A stretch of DNA of 64,000 bases from Chaenocephalus aceratus (GCA_023974075.1 JAMFTG010000682.1:1-64000), one strand, 5' to 3'; positions 44,263 through 56,381 are shown, counted from the stretch's first letter. Numbers and translations: made by a program. The notes: generated by a model from the sequence alone, not told the origin.

Positions 44263-46175
44263 AGTACTCAGATACTGTACTTGAGTAAAAGTAGAAGTAC
44301 TCAGATACTGTACTTGAGTAAAAGTAGAAGTACTCAGATACTGTACGAGTAAAAGTAGAAGTACTCAGATACTGTACTTGAGTAAAAGGAGAAGTACTAT
44401 CAGATATTGTACTTGAGTAAAAGTGGAAGTACTCAGATACTGTACTTGAGTAAAAGGAGAAGTACTCAGGTCTTGTACTTGAGTAAAAGGAGAAGTACTC
44501 AGATACTGTACTTGAGTAAAAGTAGAAGTACTCAGATACTGTACTTGAGTAAAAGGAGAAGTACTCAGATATTGTACTTGAGTAAAGTGGAAGTACTCAG
44601 ATACTGTACTTGAGTAAAAGGAGAAGTACTCAGGTCTTGTACTTGAGTAAAAAGGAGAAGTACTCAGATCTTGTACTTGAGTAAAAGTTGAAGTACTCAG
44701 ATATTGTACTTGAGTAAAAGGAGAAGTACTCAGATATTGTACTTGAGTAAAAGGAGAAGTACTCAGATATTGTACTTGAGTAAAAGGAGAAGTACTCAGG
44801 TCTTGTACTTGAGTAAAAGGAGAAGGACTCAGATCTTGTACTTGAGTAAAAGGAGAAGTACTCAGGTCTTGTACTTGAGTAAAAGTGGAAGTACTCAGAT
44901 ATTGTACTTGAGTAAAACGAGAAGTACTCAGATCTTGTACTTGAGTAAAAGTAGAAGTACTCAGGTCTTGTACTTGAGTAAAAGTTGAAGTACTCAGATA
45001 TTGTACTTGAGTAAAAGGAGAAGTACTCATGTCTTGTACTTGAGTAAAAGTAGAAGTACTATATTGTACTTGAGTAAAAGTAGAAGTACTCAGATATTGT
45101 ACTTGAGTAAAAGGAGAAGTACTCAGATATTGTACTTGAGTAAAAGTTGAAGTACTCAGATATTGTACTTGAGTAAAAGTAGAAATACTCAGATCTTGTA
45201 CTTGAGTAAAAGTAGAAGTACTCAGATCTTGTACTTGAGTAAAAGGAGAAGTACTCAGGTTTTGTACTTGAGTAAAAGGAGAAGTACTCAGGTCTTGTAC
45301 TTGAGTAAAGGAGAAGTACTCAGGTCTTGTACTTGAGTAAAAGTGGAAGTACTCAGATATTGTACTTGAGTAAAAGGAGAAGTACTCAGATATTGTACTT
45401 GAGTAAAAGTGGAAGTACTCAGATACTGTACTTGAGTAAAAGGAGAAGTACTCAGATATTGTACTTGAGTAAAAGGAGAAGTACTCAGATACTGTACTTG
45501 AGTAAAAGTAGAAGTACTCAGATACTGTACTTGAGTAAAAGGAGAAGTACTCAGATATTGTACTTGAGTAAAAGTGGAAGTACTCAGATACTGTACTTGA
45601 GTAAAAGGAGAAGTACTCAGGTCTTGTACTTGAGTAAAAGGAGAAGTACTCAGATCTTGTACTTGAGTAAAAGTTGAAGTACTCAGATATTGTACTTGAG
45701 TAAAAGGAGAAGTACTCAGATATTGTACTTGAGTAAAAGTAGAAATAACTCAGATCTTGTACTTGAGTAAAGTAGAAGTACTCAGATCTTGTACTTGAGT
45801 AAAAGGAGAAGTACTCAGGTTTTGTACTTGAGTAAAAGGAGAAGTACTCAGGTCTTACTTGAGTAAAAGGAGAAGTACTCAGGTCTTGTACTTGAGTAAA
45901 GTGGAAGTACTCAGATATTGTACTTGAGTAAAACGAGAAGTACTCAGATTCTTGTACTTGAGTAAAAGTAGAAGTACTCAGGTCTTGTACTTGAGTAAAA
46001 GTTGAAGTACTCAGATATTGTACTTGAGTAAAAGGAGAAGTACTCATGTCTTGTACTTGAGTAAAAGTAGAAGTACTCAGATATTGTACTTGAGTAAAAG
46101 TAGAAGTACTCAGATATTGTACTTGAGTAAAAGGAGAAGTACTCAGATCTTGTACTTGAGTAAAAGTGGAAGTAC
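44263..46175 (+). repeat. 33-bp minisatellite, array 2 (about 58 copies)
   Basis: Same unit as 30.4 kb, with TAGAA, GAGAA, GGGAA, TGGAA and TTGAA subtypes. Indels are scattered through it. The minus strand reads as a 641-codon frame of Ser/Thr/Phe/Gln-rich repeats that shifts frame at indels; this is a by-product of an 11-codon period. Family C interior sequence is absent on both sides. Confidence 0.95.
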
Positions 46176-46375
46176 CTGCCTCATAGTTCACCTCTTGGGT
46201 CTTCTTTATGTTCCCATCACTTGATACCAATGTTCCTGAATGCACCTGGATCGGTTGTGCCTGAAGGGAGCGAGAGCATTCAACTTTCAAACTTTGAACG
46301 TTGTAAATGTAAATGAACAGCAGCTGTTAGTCGTTCCTCTGGATGCTCAGCGACTCTGTTGGCAGTGGCTGATTC

Positions 46376-46436
46376 CAATTCAAAGGGTTTATTGTCATGT
46401 GTACAAAGCTACAAGGAAAATCTTATGACCTGAGTA
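46376..46436. mobile_element. Retroposon-tail-like fragment left of array
   Basis: CAATTCAAAGGGTTTATTGT, then CATGTGTACAAAG, is a frequent fish retroposon end. A similar TTTTTATTGTCATATGAACC lies on the other side of the array at 47662-47690. Confidence 0.4.
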
Positions 46437-47651
46437 GTGTCTCTACTTTAAAGAGTCCTCTCCAGCTGATGTTCAGGTATATCAGTATGTAGTGTCTCTA
46501 CTTTAAAGAGTCCTCTCCTGCTGATGTTCAGGTGTATATCAGTATGTAGTGTCTCTACTTTAAAGAGTCCTCTCCAGCTGATGTCAGGTGTATATCAGTA
46601 TGTAGTGTCTCTACTTTAAAGAGTCTCCTGCTGATGTTCAGGTGTATATCAGTATGTATTGTCTCTACTTTAAAGAGTCCTCTCCAGCTGATGTTCAGGT
46701 GTATATCAGTATGTAGTGTCTCTACTTTAAAGAGTCCTCTCCTGCTGATGTTCAGGTGTATATCAGTATGTAGTGTCTCTACTTTAAAGAGTCCTCTCCC
46801 TGCTGATGTTCAGGTGTATTCAGTATGTAGTGTCTCTACTTTAAAGAGTCCTCTCCTGTGAGTTCAGGTGTATATCAGTATGTAGTGTCTCTACTTTAAA
46901 GAGTCCTCTCCTGATGTGTCAGTGTATTCAGTATGTAGTGTCTCTACTTTAAAGAGTTTGTCCTGCTGATGTTCAGGTGTATATCAGTATGTAGTGTCTC
47001 TACTTTAAAGAGTCCTCTGCTGATGTTCAGGGTTGTATCAGTAGTAGTGTCCTTACTTTAAAGATCCTCTCCTGCTGAGGTTCAGGTGTATATCAGTATG
47101 TGGGTCTCTACTTTAAAGAGTCCTCTCCTGCTGATGTTCAGGTGTATATCAGTATGTAGTGTATCTACTTTAAAGAGTCCTCTCCTGCTGATGTTCAGGT
47201 GTATATCAGTATGTAGTGTATACTTTAAAGAGTCCTCTCCTGCTGATGTTCAGGTGTATATCAGTATGTAGTGTCTCTACTTTAAAGAGTCCTGTCCTGC
47301 TGATGTTCAGGTGTATATCAGTATGTAGTGTCTCTACTTTAAAGAGTCCTCTCCTGCTGATGTTCAGGTGTATATCAGTATGTAGTGTCTTACTTTAAAG
47401 GTCCTCTCCTGCTGAGGTTCAGGTGTTGTATATCAGTATGTGGTGTCTCTACTTTAAAGAGTCCTCTCCTGCTGATGTTCAGGTGTATATCAGTATGTAG
47501 TGTCTCTACTTTAAAGAGTCCTCTCCTGCTGATGTTCAGGTGTATCAGTATGTAGTGTCTCTACTTTAAAGAGTCCTCTCCTGCTGATGTTCAGGTGTAT
47601 ATCAGTATGTAGTGTCTCTACTTTAAAGAGTCCTCTCTGCTGATGTTCAGG
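46437..47651 (+). repeat. 57-bp minisatellite, array 3 (about 21 copies, indel-rich)
   Basis: Same unit. Many copies are shortened or altered (46900-47060 especially). CCAGCTGATG replaces CCTGCTGATG in several early copies. Confidence 0.94.
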
Positions 47652-47699
47652 TACCAATGAAAAGGTTTTTATTGTCATATGAACCTGAGCTCCTCCAAC

Positions 47700-48250
47700 C
47701 AATCCTATATAATAAAATAAAAATACAAAGTAGTGCAAACAGTCTTTATACATGTAAATAGAACATGCTGATATGATAAGATGGTGTCAGGGAACAGAGC
47801 GCAGAGGAAGAGGAGCTAAAAGAGCAGTATCTCTTCTGACTTACTGCTGCATGAACAACACAACTGTATTTACACGAGGTGCGTTTGATTTTGATGCGCA
47901 CAGACAGGACGGTGGGGGGCTCAGCGTCTCCGTCTGAAGACAAATGTCGGATGACAGCGGGGGGGTGTGAGTAACGGCTGAGCTAAAGGCTCCGGTGCAG
48001 CTCCACGTCTCATCTGCTCTGACAATTCAGGACGGAGACATCAGCACGACAAAACAACAATAAGTGCTGCACGCGTTCCTGCAGGATGGAGGAGTTCAGA
48101 CTGCCAACGAAGCATACTCAGAGTACGCCAGGTGTGATGCACGGACGGGAGAAGAAGAATATGAATTACTCTGAAGGGATTTGTGTTTATTGACAGGCAA
48201 ACACAAAAAGAGGACTCAATTGGTTTTGAGATAATTCTGTTTGGACGGAT
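47700..48250. other. No recognisable gene
   Basis: No repeat or convincing frame. Confidence 0.4.
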
Positions 48251-48258
48251 GAAATGAA

Positions 48259-49388
48259 CGGAGGTGGCAAAAGTACACACATCCTTTACTCAAGTAGAAG
48301 TACTACTCATGTTTCAAACTACTCTGGTGAAAGTAGAAGTACTGACTAAATTTCTTTACTCAAGTCAAAGTAAAGAGGCTTTGAATGTCCTTCAGTAAAA
48401 GTACCCATAGCTAGCAGCTGCTTTAAAGAGTACCTGACCTCCCTTTAATATATGAAAATAATGTCATTGTTAGCTAATGAATGTTCCATGGTGACCAACG
48501 GCAACATGACAACGTTTCCATTGGTCCCTCTTCTTAGAGAAGACCAGAAGTGATGGATCCACGGATCGTGTTCCAACCAAGCACGCAGTGACTCTAAAGA
48601 ATAATGACCACGCACCAACACACATTCAGACTAAAGGAACCAGCTGTTTGGGAAATGAGAGAAGTAGAAAGTACAGGTATTTGTGTTCAACATGTGAGAG
48701 AGTAGAAAGTACGGTATTTGGTTCAACATGTGAGAAGTAGAAAGTACAGGTATTTGAGTTCAACATGTGAGAAGTAGAAGTACAGGTATTTGTGTTCAAC
48801 ATTGAGAAGTAGAAAGTACAGGTATTTGGGTTTCAACATGTAAGAAGTAGAAAGTACAGGTATTTGTGTTCAACATGTGAGAAGTAGAAAGTACAGGTAT
48901 TTGAGTTCAACATGTGAGAAGTAGAAAGTACAGGTATTTGGGTTCAACATGTAAGAAGTAGAAAGTACAGGTATTGAGTTCAACATGTGAGAAGTAGAAA
49001 GTACAGGTATTTGAGTTCAACATGTGAGAAGTAGAAAGTACAGGTATTTGTGTTCAACATGTGAGAAGTAGAAAGTACAGGTATTTGGGTTCAACATGTA
49101 AGAAGTAGAAAGTACAGGTATTTGGGTTCAACAGTAAGAAGTAGAAAGTACAGGTATTTGGAGTTCAACATGTAAGAAGTAGAAAGTACAGGTATTTGTG
49201 TTCAACATGTAAGAAGTAGAAAGTACAGGATTTTGTTCAACATGTAAGAAGTAGAAAGTACAGGTTTGTGTTCAAAATGTAAGAAGTCAAGTAAAAGTCG
49301 CCAGAAAAATAAGTAGTGGAGTACTGATACCAGTAAAAACGTACTTAAGCACAGTAACGAAGTTTTGTACTCACTACTCCCACCTCTG
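48259..49388 (+). mobile_element. Family C2 hAT-like element, copy 1, with 37-bp array
   Basis: Ends CGGAGGTGGCAAAAGTAC and CTCCCACCTCTG. The flanks GAAATGAA (48251-48258) and GTAATGAA (49389-49396) match at 7 of 8 bases, a decayed 8-bp TSD. A second copy in opposite orientation is at 53155-55192. Confidence 0.78.
48655..49290 (+). repeat. 37-bp minisatellite in family C2, array 1 (about 17 copies)
   Basis: The unit joins GAAGTAGAAAGTACAGGTAT to TTGTGTTCAACATGTGA, with TGTG/TGAG/TGGG and GTGA/GTAA subtypes and several single-base deletions. Confidence 0.94.
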
Positions 49389-49524
49389 GTAATGAATAAG
49401 GGACGCAGTCGTCTGTGGAGCTGGTTTAAGGGTTGTGTTTGGTTCTGTTTATTCATTAGACATTTGAATTCTAATGTTGAAACTATTTTTTTAATGAGAC
49501 GGACGTGGGTTGCATCTTCTAAAG

Positions 49525-49858
49525 CAGGGGTGTCAAACTCAATTTCATCCCGGGCCACATCAGCATCATGGTTGAGCTCAAAGGGCCACTTGTAATGTAT
49601 ATAAATATACGTAATATATAATAATATTAAATAATGTATTATATTACATTGCGGTCCCTGCATTGGATTATATCAGTTCTGGAAATATCTTCCTAATAAC
49701 TACGTCTGAAAGCAGAAGTCTAGGGCAAATAATTGAAAGTAAATATTCAACAATTACACAATTGTATTGTATATTATATTCTTGCAAGCTCTTGCGGGCC
49801 ACAAAAAATTAGGTCGCGGGCTGGATTTGGCCCCCGGGCCTTGAGTTTGACACCCCTG
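49525..49858 (-). mobile_element. hAT-type MITE (family hAT-2), copy 2
   Basis: Ends CAGGGGTGTCAAACTC and TTGAGTTTGACACCCCTG. The TSD is TTCTAAAG (49517-49524) versus CTCTAAAG (49859-49866), 7 of 8. It is inverted relative to the 9553 copy. Confidence 0.9.
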
Positions 49859-49866
49859 CTCTAAAG

Positions 49867-50316
49867 TGTCAAGCTTTCTGTCTTCTTCTACGGCGGCCGA
49901 TAGGTGCCTCACTACCACAGCCCAAAACAAATCCATTATGAGAGACACTCTGCCGATTCAGAAACCATGTGAATATAAAAACACAAATGTGCCAAAAACA
50001 CATGAAGATGAGGAAACATCTTCACCAACTTCACGAAACATGCGCAGCCTAGCCCCCATTTTAAACTTTCTACTACATCATTCGGTTTAGTGTATATATA
50101 TCAAGATGTATGGATTTAAAACCAAGTCTGATCAGGCCCACCACACAGTTAACTTTACACAGAATGTTCGGGTGGCTTCTGGATTTGAATTTTTATGCAG
50201 GAAATATGACGATTCTGCTTTGAAGGATTATTGTTATTTGGTAACAATAACTGTTCTCCTGCACGGCTGAAAGCAGACGTCTTCACAAACATGCCTAAAA
50301 TAAAGATAAAAGTTTG
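49867..50316. other. No recognisable gene
   Basis: A 74-codon frame (49866-50090) resembles nothing I know. Confidence 0.4.
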
Positions 50317-51481
50317 TGTTACGGTGAGTGAAGCCAGCAGGACCCAAATGCAGATAACGCTGAAAAAAAGCCTTTATTTCAAGGATAAAATAAAAATAAA
50401 CACAGAACTCTCACCGGTGACCTCATCACAAACAAAGACGAACCAACACTGAACACACGAGACCAGCTAAATACAGGGAGGGGTAATCACGAGACGAGAA
50501 ACAGCCGGGCAGGGAGAGGGAAACAGCGAGGGCAACATGTGAACACAATCAGACAACTAGACACACCAGGGAAACTAACGACGGAGGAGAAACACGAGGG
50601 CAACAGGTGAACACAATCAGACAACTAGACACACAGGGAAACTAACGATGGGAGGAGAAACACGAGGGCAACGGTGAACACAATCAGACAACTAGACACA
50701 CCAGGGAAACTAACGACGGGAGGAGAAACACGAGGGCAACAGGTGAACACAATCAGACACTAGACACACCGGGAAACTAACGACGGGAGGGAAAAACGAC
50801 GGGCAACAGGTGAACACAATCAGACAACTAGACACACCAGGGAAACTAACGACGGGAGGAGAAACACGAGGGCAACAGGTGAACACAATCAGACAACTAG
50901 ACACACCAGGGAAACTAACGACGGGAGGAGAAACACGAGGGCAACAGGTGAACACAATCAGAGAACTAGACACACCAGGGAAACTAACGACGGGAGGAGA
51001 AACACGGGGCAACAGGTGACACAATCAGACAACTAGCACAACCAGGGAAACTAACGACGGGAGGAGAAACACGAGGGCAACAGGTGAACACAATCAGACA
51101 ACTAGACACACCAGGGAACTACGACGGGAGGAGACACGAGGGCACAGGTGAACACATCAGACAACTAGACACACCAGGGAAACTAACGACGGAGGAGAAA
51201 CACGAGGGCAACAGGTGAACACAATCAGACAACTAGACACACCAGGGAAACTAACGACGGGAGGAGAAACACGAGGGCACACAGGTGAACACAATCAGAC
51301 AACTAGACACACCAGGGAAACTAACGACGGGAGGAGAAACACGAGGGCAACAGGTGAACACAATCAGACAACTAGACACACCAGGGAAACTAACGACAGG
51401 GGAAAACACAGGAAGAAGGACCAGACAATACACAAGGAGAAAAATACCCAGAACCAGGCATACAAAACTACAACCGTGACA
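50317..51481 (-). mobile_element. Gypsy-type LTR (reverse) enlarged by an internal minisatellite
   Basis: The left end TGTTACGGTG and right end CCGTGACA are the complements of the ends of the LTR at 35680. GCAGGACCCAAATGCAGATA corresponds to the LTR's 3' block. No internal retrotransposon sequence is attached, so it is a solo LTR; a TSD is not evident. It is about 790 bp longer than the 35.7-kb relative because of the 69-bp array. Confidence 0.75.
50530..51400 (-). repeat. 69-bp minisatellite inside the LTR (about 12.6 copies)
   Basis: The unit contains GTGAACACAATCAGACAACT, AGACACACCAGGGAAACTAA and CGACGGGAGGAGAAACACGA. A single diverged copy of this stretch, in complement, is present at about 35770-35860 in the other LTR, so the unit is LTR sequence that expanded. 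Single-base deletions are scattered. Confidence 0.94.
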
Positions 51482-52091
51482 TAACATGAGAATCCTGACA
51501 GTATCTTTCTGTTTTACATAATCTTTTGTTCCAATTCGTCCTCGATTGTTTCCCTGCTAACATTTCCTCTTCTCCAGCACAGCATATTTATCCTCTATTG
51601 ACTTTTTGAAGAAAAGGCTCGAGATAGATTGAGTATATCAGCGGCTTAAACCCTGCGTGCCGAGCCATCCATTGTCACAGCAGCATTTCTTTGTTGCATG
51701 TTTAGGTGTTACTCATCACTTATCTGTCCGCAGCATGTTTCCTTGGCGGCTGCCGCCTCGCTCTGAATGCATGACAGAGAGAGCATTCATCGGCTGTCAG
51801 CAGAAACACCTGTAGGCCCAGATACAGTTCAGCCGCCCTGCTCTCGTTCCCTGCACCGCTGAAGGCCTGCAGCAAAAACCACTCAAGTGTTTCTGTCTGC
51901 ATCAAATCCCAGAGCAGTAAAACACCCACATCCTCCTCCTGCTCCTCTGGGAGTCATATTGAGCCATGGAGGAGCCTGAGGAGGGAGGGGAAGTTTCCTG
52001 CAAATAACGTTTTGTTTTAAATGTGTAAATATCACTCACTGTCAAACACAAACCTACACACGCTGCGTCTATTCATTAAGCAGCCCGTTAC
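51482..52091. other. No recognisable gene
   Basis: A 69-codon minus-strand frame (51720-51929) resembles no family I know. Confidence 0.4.
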
Positions 52092-52652
52092 ATGTTCAGG
52101 TGTATATCAGTATGTAGTGTCTACTTTAAAGTCCTCTCCTCGCTGATGTTCAGGTGTATATCAGTATGTAGTGTCTCGACTTTAAAAGAGTCCTCTCCTG
52201 CTGATGTTCAGATGTATATCAGATTATGTAGTGTCTCTACTTTAAAGAGTCCTCTCCTGCTGATGTTCAGTGTATATCAGTATGTCGTGTCTCTACTTTA
52301 AAAGAGTCCTCTCCTGCTGATGTTCAGGTGTATATCAGTATGTAGTGTCTCTACTTTAAAGAGTCCTCACCTGCTGATGTGCAGGGTATATCAGTATGTA
52401 TTGTCTCTACTTTAAAGAGTCCTCTCCTGCTGATGTTCAGGTGTATATCAGTAGTGTAGTGTCTCTACTTTAAAGAGTCCTCTCCTGCTGATGTTCAGGT
52501 GTATATCAGTATGTAGTGTCTCTACTTTAAAGAGTCCTCCCTGCTGATGTGCAGGTTATACAGTTTGTAGTGTCTCTACTTTAAAAGAGTCCTCTGCTGA
52601 TGTCAGGTGTATATCAGTATGTGTGTCTCTACTTTAAAGAGTCCTCCCCTGC
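52092..52652 (+). repeat. 57-bp minisatellite, array 4 (about 10 copies, very indel-rich)
   Basis: Same unit. Nearly every copy has at least one single-base insertion or deletion. Flanking family A sequence is not attached on the left; a family A piece lies at 53035. Confidence 0.93.
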
Positions 52653-53034
52653 TACTTTCCCCACCTTTGCCTAAAGGCTTCTCCCGAGTCAGAATCTGTT
52701 TCCCTTTCTTCCTCTGGCGCTCCTCTTCGTCCTTTTCGGCTGTGACTCCACGTTTCCCTGTGTGATGAAGAGTTTTGACCTCAGAGGAAATTACCTTCAC
52801 TTTTTATCAGAAGCAGCATCTCTGAGGGAGGGCTCGACTCCTTCAGTCTGAATCAATAACAGCAATGATGTGGAAAAGAAACTGAAGCGCGTGTCCTTGT
52901 TATGTTATGAGGAAGGTTATCTTAATCGAGACTTCGGGGGTCGGCTTAGTGTCGCAGGCGAGGTGAACGTGACGTGTGATCTCTTCATATTCATCCATCT
53001 GTGAAAATACCTGAACGTGTAATGAGCCATATAA
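52653..53034. other. No recognisable gene
   Basis: No repeat or frame of note. Confidence 0.4.
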
Positions 53035-53130
53035 TGCATTTTAAGGGTTTCCCTTTATGTATTTATATAGGTTTTAGTGCATGTAAATGGTCTGCAAAGG
53101 ATCAAATCCCTGTGTTCCATGTCTGTACTA
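53035..53130 (-). mobile_element. Family A fragment
   Basis: GTGCATGTAAATGGTCTGCA and AATCCCTGTGTTCCATG match, in complement, 3020-3090. Confidence 0.6.
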
Positions 53131-53254
53131 TTCCTCATCACCTGATAACCACCCCAGTGGAAGTAGGGAGTTCAAATCGTTGTTACTGGACTTAAGTACA
53201 TTTTTCTGGTATCAGTACTTTACTCCATACTTATTTTCCTGACGACTTTTTACT

Positions 53255-54505
53255 TTAACTTCTTACATGTTGAAACTCAAATACCTGTACTTTCTACTTC
53301 TTACATGTTGAAACTCAAATACCTGTACTTTCTACTTCTCACATGTTGAACACAAATACCTGTACTTTCTACTTCTCACATTTGAACACAAATACCTGTA
53401 CTTTCTACTTCTTCATGTTGAACATCAAATACCTGTACTTTCTACTTCTCTCATGTTGAACTCAAATACCTGTACTTTCTACTTCTCACATGTTGAACTC
53501 AAATAACTGTACTTTTACTTCTCACATGTTGAACTCAAATACCTGTACTTTCTACTTCTTACATGTTGAATCACAATACCTGTACTTTCTACTTCTCACA
53601 TGTTGAACAAAATACCTGTACTTTCTACTTCTCACATGTTGAACACAAATCCTGTACTTTCTACTTCTCACATGTTGAACACAAAACCTGTACTTTCTAC
53701 TTCTTAATGTTGAACTCAAATACCTGTACTTTTCTACTTCTTCACTGTTGAACCCAATACCTGTACTTCTACTTCTTACATGTTGAACACAAATACCTGT
53801 ACTTTCTACTTCTCACAGGTTGAACCCAAATACCTGTACTTTCTACTTCTCACGTTGAACCCCTACCTGTACTTTCTATTCACATGTGAACCCAAATAAC
53901 CTGTACTTTCTACTTCTTACATGTGAACACAAATAACCTGTACTTTCTACTTCTTCACATGTTGAACCAAATACCTGTACTTTCTACTTCTTACATGTTG
54001 AACAAATACCTGTACTTTCTACTTCTACATGTTGAACACTCAAATACCTGTACTTTCTACTTCTTACATGTTGAACTCAAATACCTTACTTTCTACTTCT
54101 TACATGTTGAACACAAATACCTGTACTTTCTACTTCTCACATGTTGAACCAAATACCTATACTTTCTACTTCTTACATGTTGAACTCAAACCTGTACTTT
54201 CTACTTCTTACATGTTGAACACAAATACCTGTACTTTCTACTTCTTACATGTTGAACTCAAATACCTGTACTTTCTCTATCTTACATGTTGAAACAAATA
54301 CCTGTACTTTCTACTTCTTACATGTTGACTCAAATACCTGTACTTTCTACTTCTACATTGAACCTCAAATACCTGTACTTTCTACTTCTTACATGTTGAA
54401 CTCAAAATACCTGCTTTTACTTCTACATGTTGAACACAAATACCTGTACTTTCTACTTCTCTCATGTTGAACTCAAATACCTGTACTTTCTACTTCTCTC
54501 ATTTC
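53255..54505 (-). repeat. 37-bp minisatellite in family C2, array 2 (about 34 copies)
   Basis: Complement of the 48.66-kb unit (CTTACATGTTGAACTCAAAT, then ACCTGTACTTTCTACTT). Deletions and insertions are frequent. Confidence 0.94.
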
Positions 54506-54888
54506 CCAAACAGCTGGTTCCTTTAGTCTGAATGTGTGTTGGTGCGTGATCATTATTCTTTAGAGGTCACTGCGTGCCTATTGGTTGGAACACGATCCGT
54601 GTATCCATCACTTCCTGGTCTTCTCTAAAGAAGAGGGACCAATGGAAACGTTTCACGTTGCCGTTGGTCACCATGGAAACATTCATTAGCTAACAATGAC
54701 TTTATTGTTCTTTTAATATAAAGGGAGGTCAGGTACTCTTTAAGCAGCTGCTAGTGATGGGTAACTTTTTACTGAAGGACACTTCAAAGCCTCTTTACTT
54801 TGACTTGAGTAAAGAAGTTTAGTCAGTACTCTACTTTCACTTTCACTCATCTATTTTTAAAAAACACGAGTATCTGTACTTCTACTTG

Positions 54889-55176
54889 AGGAAAGGATGT
54901 GTGTACTTCTACTGGGTAAAGGATGTGTGTACTTCTACTTGAGTAAAGGATGTGTGTACTTCTACTGGAGTAAAGGATGTGTGTACTTCTACTTGAGTAA
55001 AGGATATGTGTACTTCTACTCTACTGGAGTAAAGGATGTGTGTACTTCTACTGGAGTAAAGGATGTGTGTACTTCTACTGGAGTAAAGGATGTGTGTACT
55101 TCTACTGGGTAAGGATGTGTGTACTTCTACTGGAGTAAAGGATGTGTGTACTTCTACTGGAGTAAAGGATGTGTGT
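54889..55176 (-). repeat. 27-bp minisatellite at the end of family C2 copy 2 (about 10 copies)
   Basis: The unit joins GGATGTGTGTACTTCTACTG to GAGTAAA. Copy 1 of the element has a single version of this stretch (ACACACATCCTTTACTCAAG, 48276-48295). Confidence 0.93.
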
Positions 55177-55192
55177 ACGTTTTGCCATCTCT

Positions 55193-55584
55193 AAAGATTG
55201 CACAACGTGCGTGACAGGGCGGTGTGGATCATTAATTCCGGAGCGTCCATGATGGGTCATCTCTGCTCGCAGGGTCCCGCGGGGCCACGGCTAATTAAAC
55301 GCAGCCTCAGGAGGGGGTGATGAAGAGGAGGGAGGCCGAGTCTGAGTGTGTCTCCATGTGCAGGTGTGTATCAGCAGGAGTGTGTGTAGGGTGTGTGTGA
55401 TGTGTGTGTTCAGCACCTGTGTGCATTTTGAGTCACGCGTTATTTAAAGCGTGACTGAGTAAGTATTACAGTTGCAGCCTAAACGTCTCGTCTCATGCTC
55501 TCTCAGCATCCGGAGAGGCACCAGGTTCCTCGAATTCTTTAAGAGGAAACCAATCATTGCTGCTTTACGTGTTGGACTGTGGAC
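55193..55584. other. No recognisable gene
   Basis: No repeat or frame of note, apart from GTGTGTGTGA-like tracts near 55380-55410. Confidence 0.4.
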
Positions 55585-56262
55585 AGGCTCCAACATGAGA
55601 CTGGATGGCTCCAACTTGAGACTGGATGGCTCCAACTTGAGACTGGATGGCTCCAACATGAGACTGGATGGCTCCAACATGAGACTGGATGGCTCCAACT
55701 TGAGACTGGATGGCTCCAACTTGAGACTGGATGGGTCCAACATGAGACTGGATGGCTCCAACTTGAGACTGGATGGCTCCAACATGAGACTGGATGGCTC
55801 CAACATGAGACTGGATGGGTCCAACATGAGACTGGATGGCTCCAACATGAGACTGGATGGCTCCAACATGAGCTGGATGGGTCCAACATGAGACTGGATG
55901 GGTCCAACTTGAGACTGGATGGGTCCAACATGAGACTGGATGGGTCCAACTTGAGACTGGATGGCTCCAACATGAGACTGGATGGCTCCAACATGAGACT
56001 GGATGGGTCCAACATGAGACTGGATGGGTCCAACATGAGACTGGATGGCTCCAACATGAGACTGGATGGCTCCAACATGAGACTGGATGGGTCCCAACAT
56101 GAGACTGGATGGCTCCAACATGAGACTGGATGGCTCCAACATGAGACTGGATGGCTCCAACATGAGACTGGATGGCTCCAACATGAGACTGGATGGGTCC
56201 AACATGAGACTGGATGGCTCCAACTTGAGACTGGATGGCTCCAACATGAGACTGGATGGGTT
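55585..56262 (+). repeat. 21-bp minisatellite (about 32 copies)
   Basis: GGCTCCAACATGAGACTGGA plus T, with C/G (GGCTCC/GGGTCC) and A/T (CAACATG/CAACTTG) variants. The 7-codon period lacks stops in several frames on both strands, giving overlapping pseudo-frames up to 316 codons. No dispersed-element context is seen. Confidence 0.95.
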
Positions 56263-56348
56263 TGGGGAGGATGAGCTTTTTTGCATCGTTGGAGGCAAGC
56301 CCGCCTTAACCTGCCATCAGGCCCTGGGGCTGATAGGTGTTGTAGGCC

Positions 56349-56349
<1 letters not shown>

Positions 56350-56381
<32 letters not shown>

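Larger units (their letters stand above)
53155..55192 (-). mobile_element. Family C2 element, copy 2, with two minisatellite arrays
   Basis: Reverse complement of the 48259 copy. The left end AGTGGAAGTAGGGAG, CTGGTATCAGTACTTTACTC, the central block AACAGCTGGTTCCTTTAGTC, GGTCACCATGGAAACATTCA and the right end GTACGTTTTGCCATCTCT correspond in order. No TSD is visible. It is about 900 bp longer, mainly through array growth. Confidence 0.75.

Noticed and set aside
44365..46290. 641-codon minus-strand frame, Ser/Thr/Phe/Gln-rich
   Set aside because: It is the 33-bp (11-codon) minisatellite read through; the peptide repeat changes frame at indels and there is no unique protein sequence.
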